Assembly: GCF_038148855.1 (NCBI RefSeq) | Contig: NZ_JBBVGR010000001.1 | Span: 372,001-436,000, forward strand | DNA: 64,000 nucleotides | Source of the DNA: Phycobacter sedimenti | Lineage (GTDB): Bacteria; Pseudomonadota; Alphaproteobacteria; Rhodobacterales; Rhodobacteraceae | Reading direction: 5' to 3' | Shown: positions 25,152 to 34,642 of the stretch, in pieces | Layout: each line of letters begins with the position of its first letter | Position numbering within the stretch: the first letter of the stretch is position 1 | Notes under the pieces: model-generated | Seen by the model: the letters and a program-made list of their open reading frames with translations, nothing else | Databases searched by the model: none | What the model was told of the DNA's origin: nothing | Made by a program: the position numbers and the translations under genes

Positions 25152-25733
25152 ATGAGCGATATGGATTATGGTCGGGTGATCTATCTGGTGCTGCTGCTGC
25201 TGGCGGTGGGCTCCTGGGTCTTCGTGCAGAACCGGCAGTCGCTGGGCAAGACGGTGCAGTCGCTGGCGATCTGGGCCTTCATCTTTCTCGGTGTGATTGC
25301 CGCCTACGGGCTTTGGGGCGACATCCGCCAGACCGTCATGCCCCAGCAAAGCGTGATGACGGATCAGGGCCGCGTCGAAGTCCCCCTGGCCAAGGATGGA
25401 CATTACTACCTTACGCTTTCGGTAAACGGTACGCCGGTGAATTTCCTCGTGGATACCGGCGCCAGTCAGGTCGTTCTGAGCCGCTCTGATGCCGAACGCG
25501 CCGGGATCGATACCGAAAACCTCGCCTATCTGGGGCGCGCGCAGACCGCCAACGGCGAGGTGCGCACCGCCTCGACCTGGGTGGAGGAAATGTCGCTTGG
25601 TGGCATCACCGACGAAGGTGTTCGCGTGTGGGTCAACAGTGGCGATATGGACAAATCGCTGTTGGGCATGGGCTACCTGCAGCGCTGGTCGCGCATCGAG
25701 ATCCAGAACCGCGCCCTTGTGCTGACGCGATAG
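25152..25733 (+). CDS. membrane-anchored clan AA aspartic protease (TIGR02281 type)
   Basis: A 193-residue protein with two membrane helices (about 9-27 and 38-56) followed by a single retropepsin-like domain: FLVDTGASQVVLS carries the catalytic aspartate, and SLLGMGYLQRWS the later hydrophobic motif. Such proteins should work as dimers in the periplasm. The ATG at 25152 has AGGAGG upstream (25137-25143); a GTG six bases earlier is in frame. It converges with the SPOR gene. Confidence 0.9.
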   Translation: MSDMDYGRVIYLVLLLLAVGSWVFVQNRQSLGKTVQSLAIWAFIFLGVIAAYGLWGDIRQTVMPQQSVMTDQGRVEVPLAKDGHYYLTLSVNGTPVNFLVDTGASQVVLSRSDAERAGIDTENLAYLGRAQTANGEVRTASTWVEEMSLGGITDEGVRVWVNSGDMDKSLLGMGYLQRWSRIEIQNRALVLTR

Positions 25734-25752
25734 GCCGCCCTCATTCAGGGCT

Positions 25753-27132
25753 TCACTTGCTGAGGCGGGCTTTGGGATACCCGGCCGCCTTTACCGCGGT
25801 CAGTGCGGCTTTGCCACTGTCGTCGCCGGAAAACGGCCCTGCAAGTACCACCTTGTAGCTTTGCCCCTTGCGCGTGACGGTACCAAGACGCACCGGCAGG
25901 CCCGTGCGCTGCGCCAGGGCCTGCGCCGCAACACGCGCGGCTTCGGCATCCTCAAAGGTCGCCGCACGAACATAGCGGCGCGGCGCTCCATTCCCGGCAC
26001 TCTCGGCCTTCGGATCCGACCGGGTCGACAGGCGCAGCAGCAAGGGTTCACGGGCCTCGGCTGCGCTCACCGCCTCGGCCCCGCCCAGACGCACGGTCTG
26101 GCGGTCCACCGGTTTGCGGATCAGTGTGCGCGGCACGGTATTGGTCCAGATTTCGGCCATCCGGGCATCGCCCTCGGGGGTGCCACGCGCCCGCATGGTA
26201 TTCATGCGGTCATCCTCACGCTCGACCCGAATGTAGCCGGGAGGCACGGTGGAGCTGTGGCGAATGACCGAAGGCGCAACGGTGCGCTCGGCACGGTGCG
26301 GATTGAGCCGATCGTCGCCCCAAACGGGGCGATAGCCCTCTGGGACAGAAATATCGCTGCTGGCGCGCCGCGCCTGATAAACATGGGTTGGCACAACCCG
26401 CGTATTTGGCGCCAGTATCAGGGATGAGTTCCGGTCACCGCGCCCATAGGTAATGGGTGACTCGGCTTGCGGACCGCAGCGCACGCCCGGCCCGGTGTTG
26501 ATGTATTGCCGGCTGAGGTCAGATACTCCGGCGCAACCAGAAGCCGCCGGAGCCGTCTGTTCGGGCACAGGTGCAGGCGTCGGCGCGACAGGAACAGGCT
26601 TGACCACCTTCCGCGGTGCAGCCGTGCTGACGCGGGCGGGGTTGGCGCTGGTTGTATTTGCCGTGCGGCGCGGCTTGGCTGTGGTCACGACCGTCGGAGC
26701 AGCAGCCGGAGCGGCTGGTGCAGCCGAGGGACGGCTCGCGGTGACAGCGGGCTGGGTCGTCGTGCGTTTGGCAGGGGTGGCATCACCCGCTGCGTCCGGG
26801 CGCTGCGCCTCGGGCAACGTGATCATCTCGAATGCAGGGCTGCTCTGGCTGGCGGTCCTGGCCGCCCCTTCAACCGTGGTCGGCTTGTAGCCGCACAGCT
26901 GTTTGCGGCTGCGCGTCACCCGTGGCACCCAGTTCACATTGCCGTCGATCCCGGCGCGGATATAGATACATCCGCGGCTGTCCACATACTGTTTCCCCTT
27001 GTAGGAAGCAGGGGGCACTTCGGCGGGAGGACTGGACGCGCGCAGGGTTTGAGCCTCGGCTCCCTGAGATCCGCCCTGCATACCGATGGTGCCTGCAATG
27101 ATGGCGAGCGCGACAATTCTTGTTATTCTCAT
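25753..27132 (-). CDS. secreted SPOR-domain protein
   Basis: A protein of 459 residues with a signal peptide (VALAIIAGTIGMQGG core), an early domain with cysteines (SRGCIYIRAGIDGNVNWVP), a Pro/Ala/Thr-rich linker of about 100 residues, a further domain of unknown type, and a C-terminal SPOR module (RRYVRAATFEDAEAARVAAQ through YKVVLAGPF). SPOR modules bind denuded peptidoglycan at division septa, so a periplasmic role at the cell wall is likely. I chose the ATG at 27132 since it begins the signal peptide; the frame is open to 27324. Confidence 0.9.
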   Translation of the reverse strand: MRITRIVALAIIAGTIGMQGGSQGAEAQTLRASSPPAEVPPASYKGKQYVDSRGCIYIRAGIDGNVNWVPRVTRSRKQLCGYKPTTVEGAARTASQSSPAFEMITLPEAQRPDAAGDATPAKRTTTQPAVTASRPSAAPAAPAAAPTVVTTAKPRRTANTTSANPARVSTAAPRKVVKPVPVAPTPAPVPEQTAPAASGCAGVSDLSRQYINTGPGVRCGPQAESPITYGRGDRNSSLILAPNTRVVPTHVYQARRASSDISVPEGYRPVWGDDRLNPHRAERTVAPSVIRHSSTVPPGYIRVEREDDRMNTMRARGTPEGDARMAEIWTNTVPRTLIRKPVDRQTVRLGGAEAVSAAEAREPLLLRLSTRSDPKAESAGNGAPRRYVRAATFEDAEAARVAAQALAQRTGLPVRLGTVTRKGQSYKVVLAGPFSGDDSGKAALTAVKAAGYPKARLSK

Positions 27133-27292
27133 GACTGAGCCCCACAACATATGGGCGCACGATGCCTGAAAATGAATTTTGAGTAAACCCGGCGCAGGGA
27201 CAATCTGACCCGGAGAATGGAAATTGTTGCCGCGCCACAGCATCAGTGGCGCGGGCATTGCGCCCGAAGGGTCCGGGCGCCAACTGCGGTGC

Positions 27293-27925
27293 TTACTTGG
27301 TTCCGAACATGCGGTCGCCCGCATCGCCCAGACCGGGCATGATGTAGCCCTTCTCGTTCAACTCGCGATCAAGCGACGCGGTGACGATCGGAACATCCGG
27401 ATGTGCCTCTTTCATGCGCGCAACACCCTCGGGGGCGGCCAGAAGACACAGGAAGCGGATGTTGTTTGCGCCCGCCTCTTTCAGCAGATCAATCGCAGCC
27501 GCCGAAGAGTTGCCGGTCGCCAGCATCGGGTCGACCGCGATCACCAGACGGTCCTTCAGCCCTTCGGGCGCCTTGAAGTAGTATTGCACCGGCTGCAGGG
27601 TCTCTTCATCGCGGTAAAGACCGACAAAGCCGACGCGGGCCGAGGGGATCAGTTCCAGAACGCCATCCAGCATCCCGTTCCCTGCCCGCAGGATCGACAC
27701 CAGCGCCAATTTCTTGCCTGCCAGGATCGGCGCTTCCATCTCTTCCATCGGCGTGTCGATGGTGGTGGTGGTCAGGGGCATTTCGCGGGTGATCTCATAG
27801 GCCAGCAGCTGAGTGATCTCGCGCAGAAGGCGGCGAAAGCCCGCCGTGGAGGTACCCTTGTCCCGCATCAGGGTCAGCTTGTGCTGCACAAGCGGGTGGT
27901 CGACAACGGTCAGATGTTCGGACAT
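27293..27925 (-). CDS. upp: uracil phosphoribosyltransferase
   Basis: This 210-residue enzyme makes UMP from uracil and PRPP. The PRPP loop is VIAVDPMLATGNSSAAAI, and the uracil-binding C-terminus is YIMPGLGDAGDRMFGTK. The ATG at 27925 follows CAGGAGAA. It is the last gene of the minus-strand group VOC/cupin-cdd-deoA-deoB-upp, 79 bp after deoB, and salvages the uracil released by thymidine/uridine phosphorolysis. Confidence 0.98.
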   Translation of the reverse strand: MSEHLTVVDHPLVQHKLTLMRDKGTSTAGFRRLLREITQLLAYEITREMPLTTTTIDTPMEEMEAPILAGKKLALVSILRAGNGMLDGVLELIPSARVGFVGLYRDEETLQPVQYYFKAPEGLKDRLVIAVDPMLATGNSSAAAIDLLKEAGANNIRFLCLLAAPEGVARMKEAHPDVPIVTASLDRELNEKGYIMPGLGDAGDRMFGTK

Positions 27926-28004
27926 GACGGCATTCTCCTGCAGAAATCGTTGCCCTCTCTTATGCGCCCTTGCCCCGGACAGGCAAGCCGGAAGGGCAGA
28001 GCAA

Positions 28005-29219
28005 TCATAGAAAGCTGCGACCGGGCCCTTCAGCCCGCACACCAAGGTGCACAGCTATGGACACCCCAACATCCGCAAAGGCGCGGGCACCAATAGCCCC
28101 TGCCCGTCCCCTACCAGCGACCAGAACCGGCACCTGCTCGCGGGTATGATCGGTGCCGGGCCAGGACGGGTCATTGCCGTGATCGGCGGTCAGCACCAGG
28201 ATGTCGCCGTCCCGCAGACGCAGCAGCAGCTTGCCGATCTCGGCGTCGAACCATTCGAGCGCACGGGCGTACCCCGAGATATCGCGCCGGTGCCCGTACA
28301 GGCTGTCGAACTCGACGAAGTTGGCAAAGGTCAGGCTGCCCTCCTCTGCCGTCTCGATGGCCTTGGCCAAGTGCCCCATCAGATCCGCGTCGCTGCCCTT
28401 TTTCAGGGTGTCGATGCCGCTCATGGTGAAGATATCACCGATCTTGCCGATGGCATGAACCTTGCGCCCGGCCTCCTGAACCCAGTTGGTCAGCAGCTTT
28501 GCCGGAGGCGTGATCGCAAAGTCCCGCCGGTTGGTGGTGCGGGTAAAGCCTGTCCCGGGCGTGCCGACAAAGGGGCGCGCGATCACCCGGCCCACCTTCA
28601 TTGCGTGAAGACGTGGCGCCACCGCGCGGCAGAGGTCCAGCAGGCGCTCAAGCCCGAATGTCTCTTCATGGGCGGCGATCTGAAAGACGCTGTCTGCCGA
28701 CGTGTAACAGATCGGCGCGCCGGTTTTCATGTGCTCGGCCCCGTGGCGGGCGATGATCTCGGTCCCCGAGGCATGGCAATTGCCGAGGATGCCCGGCGCG
28801 TCAGCGGCCTCGGCCACAAAGGCGCTGAGGTCTGCCGGAAAGGCAGGGTCGGTGTCGGGGAAAAAATGCCAGTTCCAGGGCACCGGCAGGCCCGCCAGCT
28901 CCCAATGGCCCGAGGGCGTGTCCTTGCCGGGGCTGACCTCCGCCGCGCAGCCCCAAAGACCTTCGGGCGCGGCATCAAACCCCGGACACGGCACGGATGA
29001 GGCCAGCCGCATGGCAGCCCCCAGCCCCAGACGATCCAGATTTGGCAGGTTCAGCGGACCGCTGCGCCCCTCTTCGGCGCGCCCTTCGGCGCAGGCTGCA
29101 GCGATATGAGCGAGCGTATTGGCACCGATATCGGGCAGATCGCCGTTGAAGAAACGGTGCGCATCCGGGGCGCCGCCAATGCCAACGGAATCCATCACCA
29201 CAAGAAAGGCGCGGGCCAT
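28005..29219 (-). CDS. deoB: phosphopentomutase
   Basis: A 404-residue enzyme that converts (deoxy)ribose-1-phosphate to the 5-phosphate. Metal-binding and phosphorylation motifs of the alkaline-phosphatase superfamily are present: VVMDSVGIGGAPDA at the N-terminus, LTADHGNDPSWPGTDHTREQ near the C-terminus. It begins with ATG overlapping the deoA stop codon (ATGA), a sign of coupled translation. No deoC aldolase is found nearby. Confidence 0.97.
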   Translation of the reverse strand: MARAFLVVMDSVGIGGAPDAHRFFNGDLPDIGANTLAHIAAACAEGRAEEGRSGPLNLPNLDRLGLGAAMRLASSVPCPGFDAAPEGLWGCAAEVSPGKDTPSGHWELAGLPVPWNWHFFPDTDPAFPADLSAFVAEAADAPGILGNCHASGTEIIARHGAEHMKTGAPICYTSADSVFQIAAHEETFGLERLLDLCRAVAPRLHAMKVGRVIARPFVGTPGTGFTRTTNRRDFAITPPAKLLTNWVQEAGRKVHAIGKIGDIFTMSGIDTLKKGSDADLMGHLAKAIETAEEGSLTFANFVEFDSLYGHRRDISGYARALEWFDAEIGKLLLRLRDGDILVLTADHGNDPSWPGTDHTREQVPVLVAGRGRAGAIGARAFADVGVSIAVHLGVRAEGPGRSFL

Positions 29220-30523
29220 CAGATGATCCTTTCTTGTATGAGCCGTGGAACTTCGGGCGGCTTGGGCGCAATGGTGAACGCCTTCAAGACCTCCGTTGCG
29301 GCACGCTCGGCCGCATCCTCCCTTGACGCATGAATGCGTGCCAGCGGTGCGCCGCGCGCGACCTTGGTGCCGAGCGGCAAGATATCAGACAGGCCGACCG
29401 CAGGATCCACCAGATCGCTTTCCACCATGCGCCCGCCGCCAAGACGCACCACGGAGAGGCCCAGCGCCTCACCATTCATAGCACTGACATATCCATCTTC
29501 GGGCGCTGTGACCTCGCGGATCACGCTGGCCTCGGGCAGGACACGCCGCCAATCAGTTGCAAAATCGCGCGGCCCGCCCATGGCGGCCACCATGGCCTCA
29601 AACCGGCGCGCGGCGCGGCCATCGGACAGGACCGCGAACAGCGTCTCGGACGCGGCCTCCCGGGTCTCTGCAAGCCCGGCCTGAACCAACAGAACCGCGC
29701 CAAGGGCCACGGTGATCTCGGCAAGCGGGCCAGAGGCCTCACCTGTGAGGACCCGCATGACCTCGGCCACCTCCAGCGCATTGCCAAGCGCGGGGGCCAG
29801 CGGCTGGTTCATATCGGTAATCAGCGCCGAGGTCGGGCAGCCCGCCGCATTGGCAGTATCGACCAGAGACTGCGCAAGGGCGCGGGCGTCCTCGATGGAT
29901 TTCATGAAGGCGCCAGAACCAACCTTCACGTCCAGCACCAGCGCATCGGGGCTGGCGGCGAGTTTTTTGGACAGGATCGAGGCGGTGATCAGATCGAGGC
30001 TTTCGACCGTCGCTGTCACATCGCGGATCGCGTAAAGGCGCTTGTCCGCCGGGGCGATCTGCGCGGTGGCCCCGACGATGGCGCAGCCCACATCGCGCAT
30101 CAATTCGTGCAGGCGGTCCTCAGTGACATTGACTGACAGGCCCGGAATGGCCTCCATCTTGTCGAGCGTGCCGCCCGTGTGCCCCAGCCCCCGTCCCGAA
30201 ATCATCGGCACATAGGCGCCGCATTCTGCCAGCGCGGGCGCCAGCAACAGCGAGACGCAATCCCCCACGCCGCCGGTGGAATGCTTGTCCAGCACCGGCC
30301 CGTCCAGATCCCATGCCAGCACATCGCCGCTGTCGCGCATCGCCAGGGTCAGCGCGCGCCGCCCTTCGGTGCTAAGGCCCCGAAGGCAAACCGCCATGGC
30401 AAAGGCCCCGGCCTGCGCATCGCTGACCGCACCATTGGCCAGCCCTTCGGCGAACCAGCTGAGGTCGGCGTCACTGGGCGTCTCTCCCCGGCGCAGGGCA
30501 GCGTTGATCGCGCGGGCATCCAT
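29219..30523 (-). CDS. deoA: thymidine phosphorylase
   Basis: This 434-residue enzyme splits thymidine (and deoxyuridine) to the free base and deoxyribose-1-phosphate. The phosphate and nucleoside motifs are DKHSTGGVGDCVSLL and SGRGLGHTGGTLDKMEAIPG, at the expected places. A C-terminal PYNP-type domain completes the protein. It starts six bases after the cdd stop and overlaps deoB by four bases, so all three are one operon. Confidence 0.97.
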   Translation of the reverse strand: MDARAINAALRRGETPSDADLSWFAEGLANGAVSDAQAGAFAMAVCLRGLSTEGRRALTLAMRDSGDVLAWDLDGPVLDKHSTGGVGDCVSLLLAPALAECGAYVPMISGRGLGHTGGTLDKMEAIPGLSVNVTEDRLHELMRDVGCAIVGATAQIAPADKRLYAIRDVTATVESLDLITASILSKKLAASPDALVLDVKVGSGAFMKSIEDARALAQSLVDTANAAGCPTSALITDMNQPLAPALGNALEVAEVMRVLTGEASGPLAEITVALGAVLLVQAGLAETREAASETLFAVLSDGRAARRFEAMVAAMGGPRDFATDWRRVLPEASVIREVTAPEDGYVSAMNGEALGLSVVRLGGGRMVESDLVDPAVGLSDILPLGTKVARGAPLARIHASREDAAERAATEVLKAFTIAPKPPEVPRLIQERII

Positions 30524-30529
30524 GGCCGG

Positions 30530-30922
30530 TTACTGTCCGTCCATATGGCAGGTCTGAAATGCACCGGGCAGCAGGTCGGCAATGGTGCTTTGCCGCTCCG
30601 TCCCTTGCATGGTGCCCATTGTGACAGGCACATCCCCTGCCCCGAATTCCGCCAGTTTCTGGCGACAGCCCCCACAGGGGGGAACCGGATCGGGGCAATC
30701 GGCGATCACATAGACCTCGGTCAGTTCTTTCTCGCCCGCGGCGACCATGGCAGCAATTGCTCCTGCCTCGGCGCAGGTGCCCTCCGGGTAGGCTGCGTTT
30801 TCAACGTTGCAGCCCACATAGACCGTGCCAGAGGCAGCCCGGATGGCGGCCCCCACCTTGAAGTTGGAATAGGGCGCATGGGCGTTTTCACGAACGGCGG
30901 TGGCGGCGTCTTTCAGGCTCAT
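30530..30922 (-). CDS. cdd: cytidine deaminase
   Basis: The 130-residue homotetrameric-type enzyme deaminates cytidine and deoxycytidine. Zinc and proton-shuttle residues are in NVENAAYPEGTCAEAGAI and PVPPCGGCRQKL. Length is normal. Its ATG overlaps the stop codon of the VOC/cupin gene (ATGA), so the pair is coupled; deoA follows directly. Position before deoA-deoB-upp makes a complete route from cytidine to uracil salvage. Confidence 0.97.
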   Translation of the reverse strand: MSLKDAATAVRENAHAPYSNFKVGAAIRAASGTVYVGCNVENAAYPEGTCAEAGAIAAMVAAGEKELTEVYVIADCPDPVPPCGGCRQKLAEFGAGDVPVTMGTMQGTERQSTIADLLPGAFQTCHMDGQ

Positions 30923-32022
30923 GATGTCTCCAGGCTTGTGGTGAAGCTCCCCGGCAGGCTGACCTCCAGAAGCTCCAGATCTTCCGAGGCATCGCTGAGG
31001 CGGGTTTTCATGGCGGGCGGTAACACAAAGGCATCGCCGGTTTCCAGTGGATACGGCTCGCGCCCCTCCCCGTGCAGCGTGACACTGCCGGACATGACAA
31101 AGGTGAACAGTATATCTGTGTCATGGCTCGCCCATGGGCTGTTTCCGGCACCCTCCCCATTGCCAGGGCGCACCACCTGAACCGAGGCAACACCCTTGGT
31201 GTTTTCATTGATCGTGGTGTCGCGGCAGATGAAGCCCGGCAGACGGAAGGGCACCCAGTCGGCGCCCGCGGCCTGATTATAGACGAACCGCTGCCCCTGC
31301 CATTCGCGGTCGGGGCGGTAGTGGGGCGTCGGCAGGGTCATATCATGGTCGATCTCGGTCACATGTTCCGCCGGAACGCCGATCTCGATCACCTGCACAT
31401 TGTCGCTGGCCTCCAACACGCGGTGGCGGATTTCGGGGGGCTGGATGAAACAATCGCCCGCCGTCAGGCGCATCTTCTCGCCCTGATCCTCATAGACCAC
31501 GTCGACCCAGCCGTGGATGCAGAAGATCAGCTGAAACCCGACCCGGTGGAAGTGCACCATATCCGGCACCGGCCCGCCATCGGGGATGCGGATGTGGCTG
31601 GCGATGATCGAGCCGCCCAGACGGTCGGGAACCAAGTCACGATAGTGCATGCCCGCGCGCCCGATGATCCAGGGCGCCTGATCTTTCAGCCTGCGCACAA
31701 CGAAGGAATGCACCGTCTGTGGCATCACCATGGGCGGGTGGCGGTCTTCAATCTCGATCTTCGTGCCATTCGGAGCCGTCAGGGTACGTTTGCCTTCCGC
31801 GAACCCCTCAGGGTCATCGGTCAGGATCCGCAGGGTGCCGGGACCCTCGGGTGCGCCGCGTTCGATCCTCAGGCGCAGACCGTGGCCGGAAAACACGCCT
31901 ATCCGCGGATCATCCGCCGGGTAAATCATATCCAGCTTCATCCCCAGAACCTTCGTATAGAATGGAATATCGTCCCGCAGCTCTGTTGTCGGCAGGCGCA
32001 TCTCTGCGATGGTCTCGGCCAT
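30919..32022 (-). CDS. VOC-cupin fusion protein coupled to cytidine deaminase, unknown substrate
   Basis: This 367-residue protein begins with a glyoxalase/VOC-type module (about 5-95: LRDDIPFYTKVLGMKLDMIY and following) and continues with two cupin domains. The first (about 150-230) has MVHFHRVGFQLIFCIHGWVD and AGDCFIQPPEIRHRVL, with the His and Glu/Gln pattern of a metal site. The second (about 290-365) has SPWASHDTDILFTFVMSGSV and ETGDAFVLPPAM. The metal would support an oxygenase, isomerase or lyase. The ATG at 32022 follows GGGAG. It is the first gene of the pyrimidine salvage operon and overlaps cdd by four bases, so it probably acts on a nucleoside, base or sugar product of that pathway. 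Confidence 0.85.
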   Translation of the reverse strand: MAETIAEMRLPTTELRDDIPFYTKVLGMKLDMIYPADDPRIGVFSGHGLRLRIERGAPEGPGTLRILTDDPEGFAEGKRTLTAPNGTKIEIEDRHPPMVMPQTVHSFVVRRLKDQAPWIIGRAGMHYRDLVPDRLGGSIIASHIRIPDGGPVPDMVHFHRVGFQLIFCIHGWVDVVYEDQGEKMRLTAGDCFIQPPEIRHRVLEASDNVQVIEIGVPAEHVTEIDHDMTLPTPHYRPDREWQGQRFVYNQAAGADWVPFRLPGFICRDTTINENTKGVASVQVVRPGNGEGAGNSPWASHDTDILFTFVMSGSVTLHGEGREPYPLETGDAFVLPPAMKTRLSDASEDLELLEVSLPGSFTTSLETS

Positions 32023-32148
32023 TATTTTCTCCCTCACGGACTTTTTCGTCGTCTTTTGGCCGGTACAGTGATCCGATTGCCTCGGATGTGCAAGGATGTG
32101 CCCATCACACCGAAGTCAATGAAATCCCTGTTTCCCTGACGTCAAATA

Positions 32149-32166
32149 TAGTTTAACGCTAAACTA
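32149..32166. promoter_or_regulatory. palindromic operator upstream of maeB
   Basis: TAGTTTAACGCTAAACTA has perfect 7-bp arms (TAGTTTA/TAAACTA) around ACGC, and ends 18 bases before the maeB start. Its core TTAACGCTAA fits TTANCGNTAA, the same pattern as the site upstream of eno. The spacing is suitable for repression by blocking transcription start or elongation. Both the maeB and the divergent VOC/cupin-cdd promoters lie in this gap. Confidence 0.6.
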
Positions 32167-32184
32167 TCAGTTCTGGAGTGCCCC

Positions 32185-34458
32185 ATGTCCGATACGCCCA
32201 ACCTGCGCGACGCCGCGCTGCGATACCACGAACTCCCCCGCCCCGGTAAGCTTGAGATCCGCGCGACCAAGCCGATGGCCAACGGACGTGACCTGGCGCG
32301 GGCCTATTCCCCCGGCGTGGCGGAGGCCTGCCTCGAGATCAAGGAGAACGCCGCGAACGCCGCGCGCTATACCTCGCGCGGGAACCTTGTGGCGGTGGTC
32401 ACCAATGGCACGGCGGTTCTGGGGCTTGGCAATATCGGCCCGCTTGCCTCCAAACCGGTGATGGAGGGCAAGGCGGTCCTCTTCAAGAAGTTCGCCGGTA
32501 TCGACTGTTTCGATCTTGAGCTGAATGAGAGTGACCCCGAGCGCCTGGCCGATCTGGTCTGCGCGCTGGAGCCCACGTTCGGTGCGATCAATCTTGAGGA
32601 CATCAAGGCCCCCGACTGTTTCATCGTTGAAAAGCTCTGCCGCGAGCGGATGGGCATCCCGGTATTCCATGACGATCAGCACGGCACAGCCATCGTCGTT
32701 GGCGCCGCAGCACGCAACGCGCTGCATGTGGCCGGCAAGGCGTTTGAGGACATCAAGGTGGTTTCGACCGGCGGCGGCGCGGCAGGTATTGCCTGCCTCA
32801 ACATGCTGGTAAAGCTCGGAGTGAAACGCGAGAATATCTGGCTTTGCGACCTGCACGGGCTGGTCTACGAGGGGCGAACCGAGGACATGAACCCGGTGAA
32901 GTCTGCTTTTGCGCAAGACAGCGATCTGCGCACTCTGGATGACGTGATCGGGGGCGCAGATCTGTTCCTTGGTCTCTCAGGCCCGAATGTTCTGAAACCC
33001 GAACATGTGGCCAAGATGGGCAAGCGCCCGATCATCTTTGCGCTTGCGAACCCGAACCCTGAAATCATGCCCGATGAGGCCCGCAAAGTCGCCCCGGACG
33101 CGATCATTGCAACCGGCCGAAGCGATTTTCCGAACCAGGTAAACAACGTCCTCTGTTTTCCCTTCATCTTCCGCGGGGCGCTGGACGTGGGCGCAACCGA
33201 GATCAACGACGAGATGCAGATCGCCTGCGTCGAAGGCATTGCGGAGCTGGCCCGCAGAACCACCTCTGCCGAAGCGGCAGCCGCCTATCAGGGAGAGCAG
33301 CTGACCTTTGGCGCAGAATACCTCATTCCCAAACCCTTTGATCCGCGCCTTGTCGGGGTGGTTTCATCTGCGGTGGCCCGCGCGGCAATGGAAAGCGGCG
33401 TCGCCACCCGCCCGATCGAGGATCTGGCAGCCTATCGCGCCAAGCTGAACCAGACCGTGTTCAAATCGGCGTTGCTTATGAAACCGGTATTCGAGGCCGC
33501 CCGCGCTGCCGCCCGTCGCATCGTCTTTGCCGAAGGTGAGGACGAACGTGTCCTGCGCGCCGCGCAGGAGGTGCTGGAAGAAACCACCGAGACGCCGATC
33601 CTGATCGGCCGCCCCGATGTGATCGAGGCCCGCTGCGAGAAGCTGGGTCTGCGCATCCGGCCGGGCAGCGACCTGCAGATCGTCAACCCGGAGAACGATC
33701 CGCGCTATTACGACTACTGGAACAGCTATCACCGGATCATGGAGCGGCGCGGCGTGACCCCGGATCTGGCCAAGGCGATCATGCGCACCAACACCACGGC
33801 CATCGGCGCCATCATGGTGCAGCGCGGCGAGGCGGACAGCCTGATCTGCGGCACCTTTGGCGAATACCGCTGGCATCTGAACTATGTCAACCAGGTCCTG
33901 GGTGGCGGCACCTATGCGCCACATGGCGCCCTGTCGATGATGATCCTCGAAGACGGCCCTCTGTTCATCGCCGACACGCAAGTCAGGATCGAGCCGACAC
34001 CCGAGCAGATTGCCCAGACCGTTCTGGGCGCCGCACGGCATGTGCGTCGCTTTGGCCTGGAGCCGAAGATCGCGCTCTGTTCGCAGTCCCAGTTCGGCAA
34101 CATCGACTGTGATACCGGCACCCGGCTGCGGGCCGCCATCGACATTCTGGACGGCAAACGTCGCGACTTTGTCTATGAAGGCGAGATGAACATCGACACC
34201 GCCCTCGATGCCGATCTGCGCGCGCGCATTTTCCCCAACTCACGACTTGAAGGGGCGGCAAATGTGCTGGTCTTTGCCCATGCAGATGCGGCCAGCGGCG
34301 TGCGCAACATCCTCAAGATGCGGTCGGGCGGGCTGGAGGTTGGCCCCATCCTGATGGGCATGGGCAACCGCGCCCATATCGTCAGCCCTTCGATCACCGC
34401 ACGGGGTCTGTTGAACATGGCAGCCATCGCCGGCACGCCGGTTGCCCACTACGGCTGA
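32185..34458 (+). CDS. maeB: NADP-dependent malic enzyme fused to phosphotransacetylase-like domain
   Basis: A 757-residue MaeB, converting malate to pyruvate and CO2 with NADP. Residues 1 to about 425 are the malic enzyme: RDLARAYSPGVAEACLEI, KFAGIDCFDLELNE, VFHDDQHGTAIV (metal ligands) and STGGGAAGIACLNML (cofactor loop). Residues about 440-757 resemble phosphotransacetylase (RIVFAEGEDERVLRAAQ, PLFIADTQVRIEP), usually regulatory in this fusion. It supplies pyruvate and NADPH during growth on organic acids. A palindrome lies just upstream. Confidence 0.97.
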   Translation: MSDTPNLRDAALRYHELPRPGKLEIRATKPMANGRDLARAYSPGVAEACLEIKENAANAARYTSRGNLVAVVTNGTAVLGLGNIGPLASKPVMEGKAVLFKKFAGIDCFDLELNESDPERLADLVCALEPTFGAINLEDIKAPDCFIVEKLCRERMGIPVFHDDQHGTAIVVGAAARNALHVAGKAFEDIKVVSTGGGAAGIACLNMLVKLGVKRENIWLCDLHGLVYEGRTEDMNPVKSAFAQDSDLRTLDDVIGGADLFLGLSGPNVLKPEHVAKMGKRPIIFALANPNPEIMPDEARKVAPDAIIATGRSDFPNQVNNVLCFPFIFRGALDVGATEINDEMQIACVEGIAELARRTTSAEAAAAYQGEQLTFGAEYLIPKPFDPRLVGVVSSAVARAAMESGVATRPIEDLAAYRAKLNQTVFKSALLMKPVFEAARAAARRIVFAEGEDERVLRAAQEVLEETTETPILIGRPDVIEARCEKLGLRIRPGSDLQIVNPENDPRYYDYWNSYHRIMERRGVTPDLAKAIMRTNTTAIGAIMVQRGEADSLICGTFGEYRWHLNYVNQVLGGGTYAPHGALSMMILEDGPLFIADTQVRIEPTPEQIAQTVLGAARHVRRFGLEPKIALCSQSQFGNIDCDTGTRLRAAIDILDGKRRDFVYEGEMNIDTALDADLRARIFPNSRLEGAANVLVFAHADAASGVRNILKMRSGGLEVGPILMGMGNRAHIVSPSITARGLLNMAAIAGTPVAHYG

Positions 34459-34642
34459 GGCGCAGGGCTGCCGCGCTATCGGACCTTCCACATCGCAAAC
34501 TCTGAATATCAACAGAAAAATAACCCGCAGCCGCTAACACGGAAACGAACATCGAGCGCAAGACTGTCTTGCGCCGTCGCTCCCGTGGGCGGAATGCAGG
34601 GATATTGGTGTACCCGGACGCGGCGATGCGGCGTCCGGAGCG

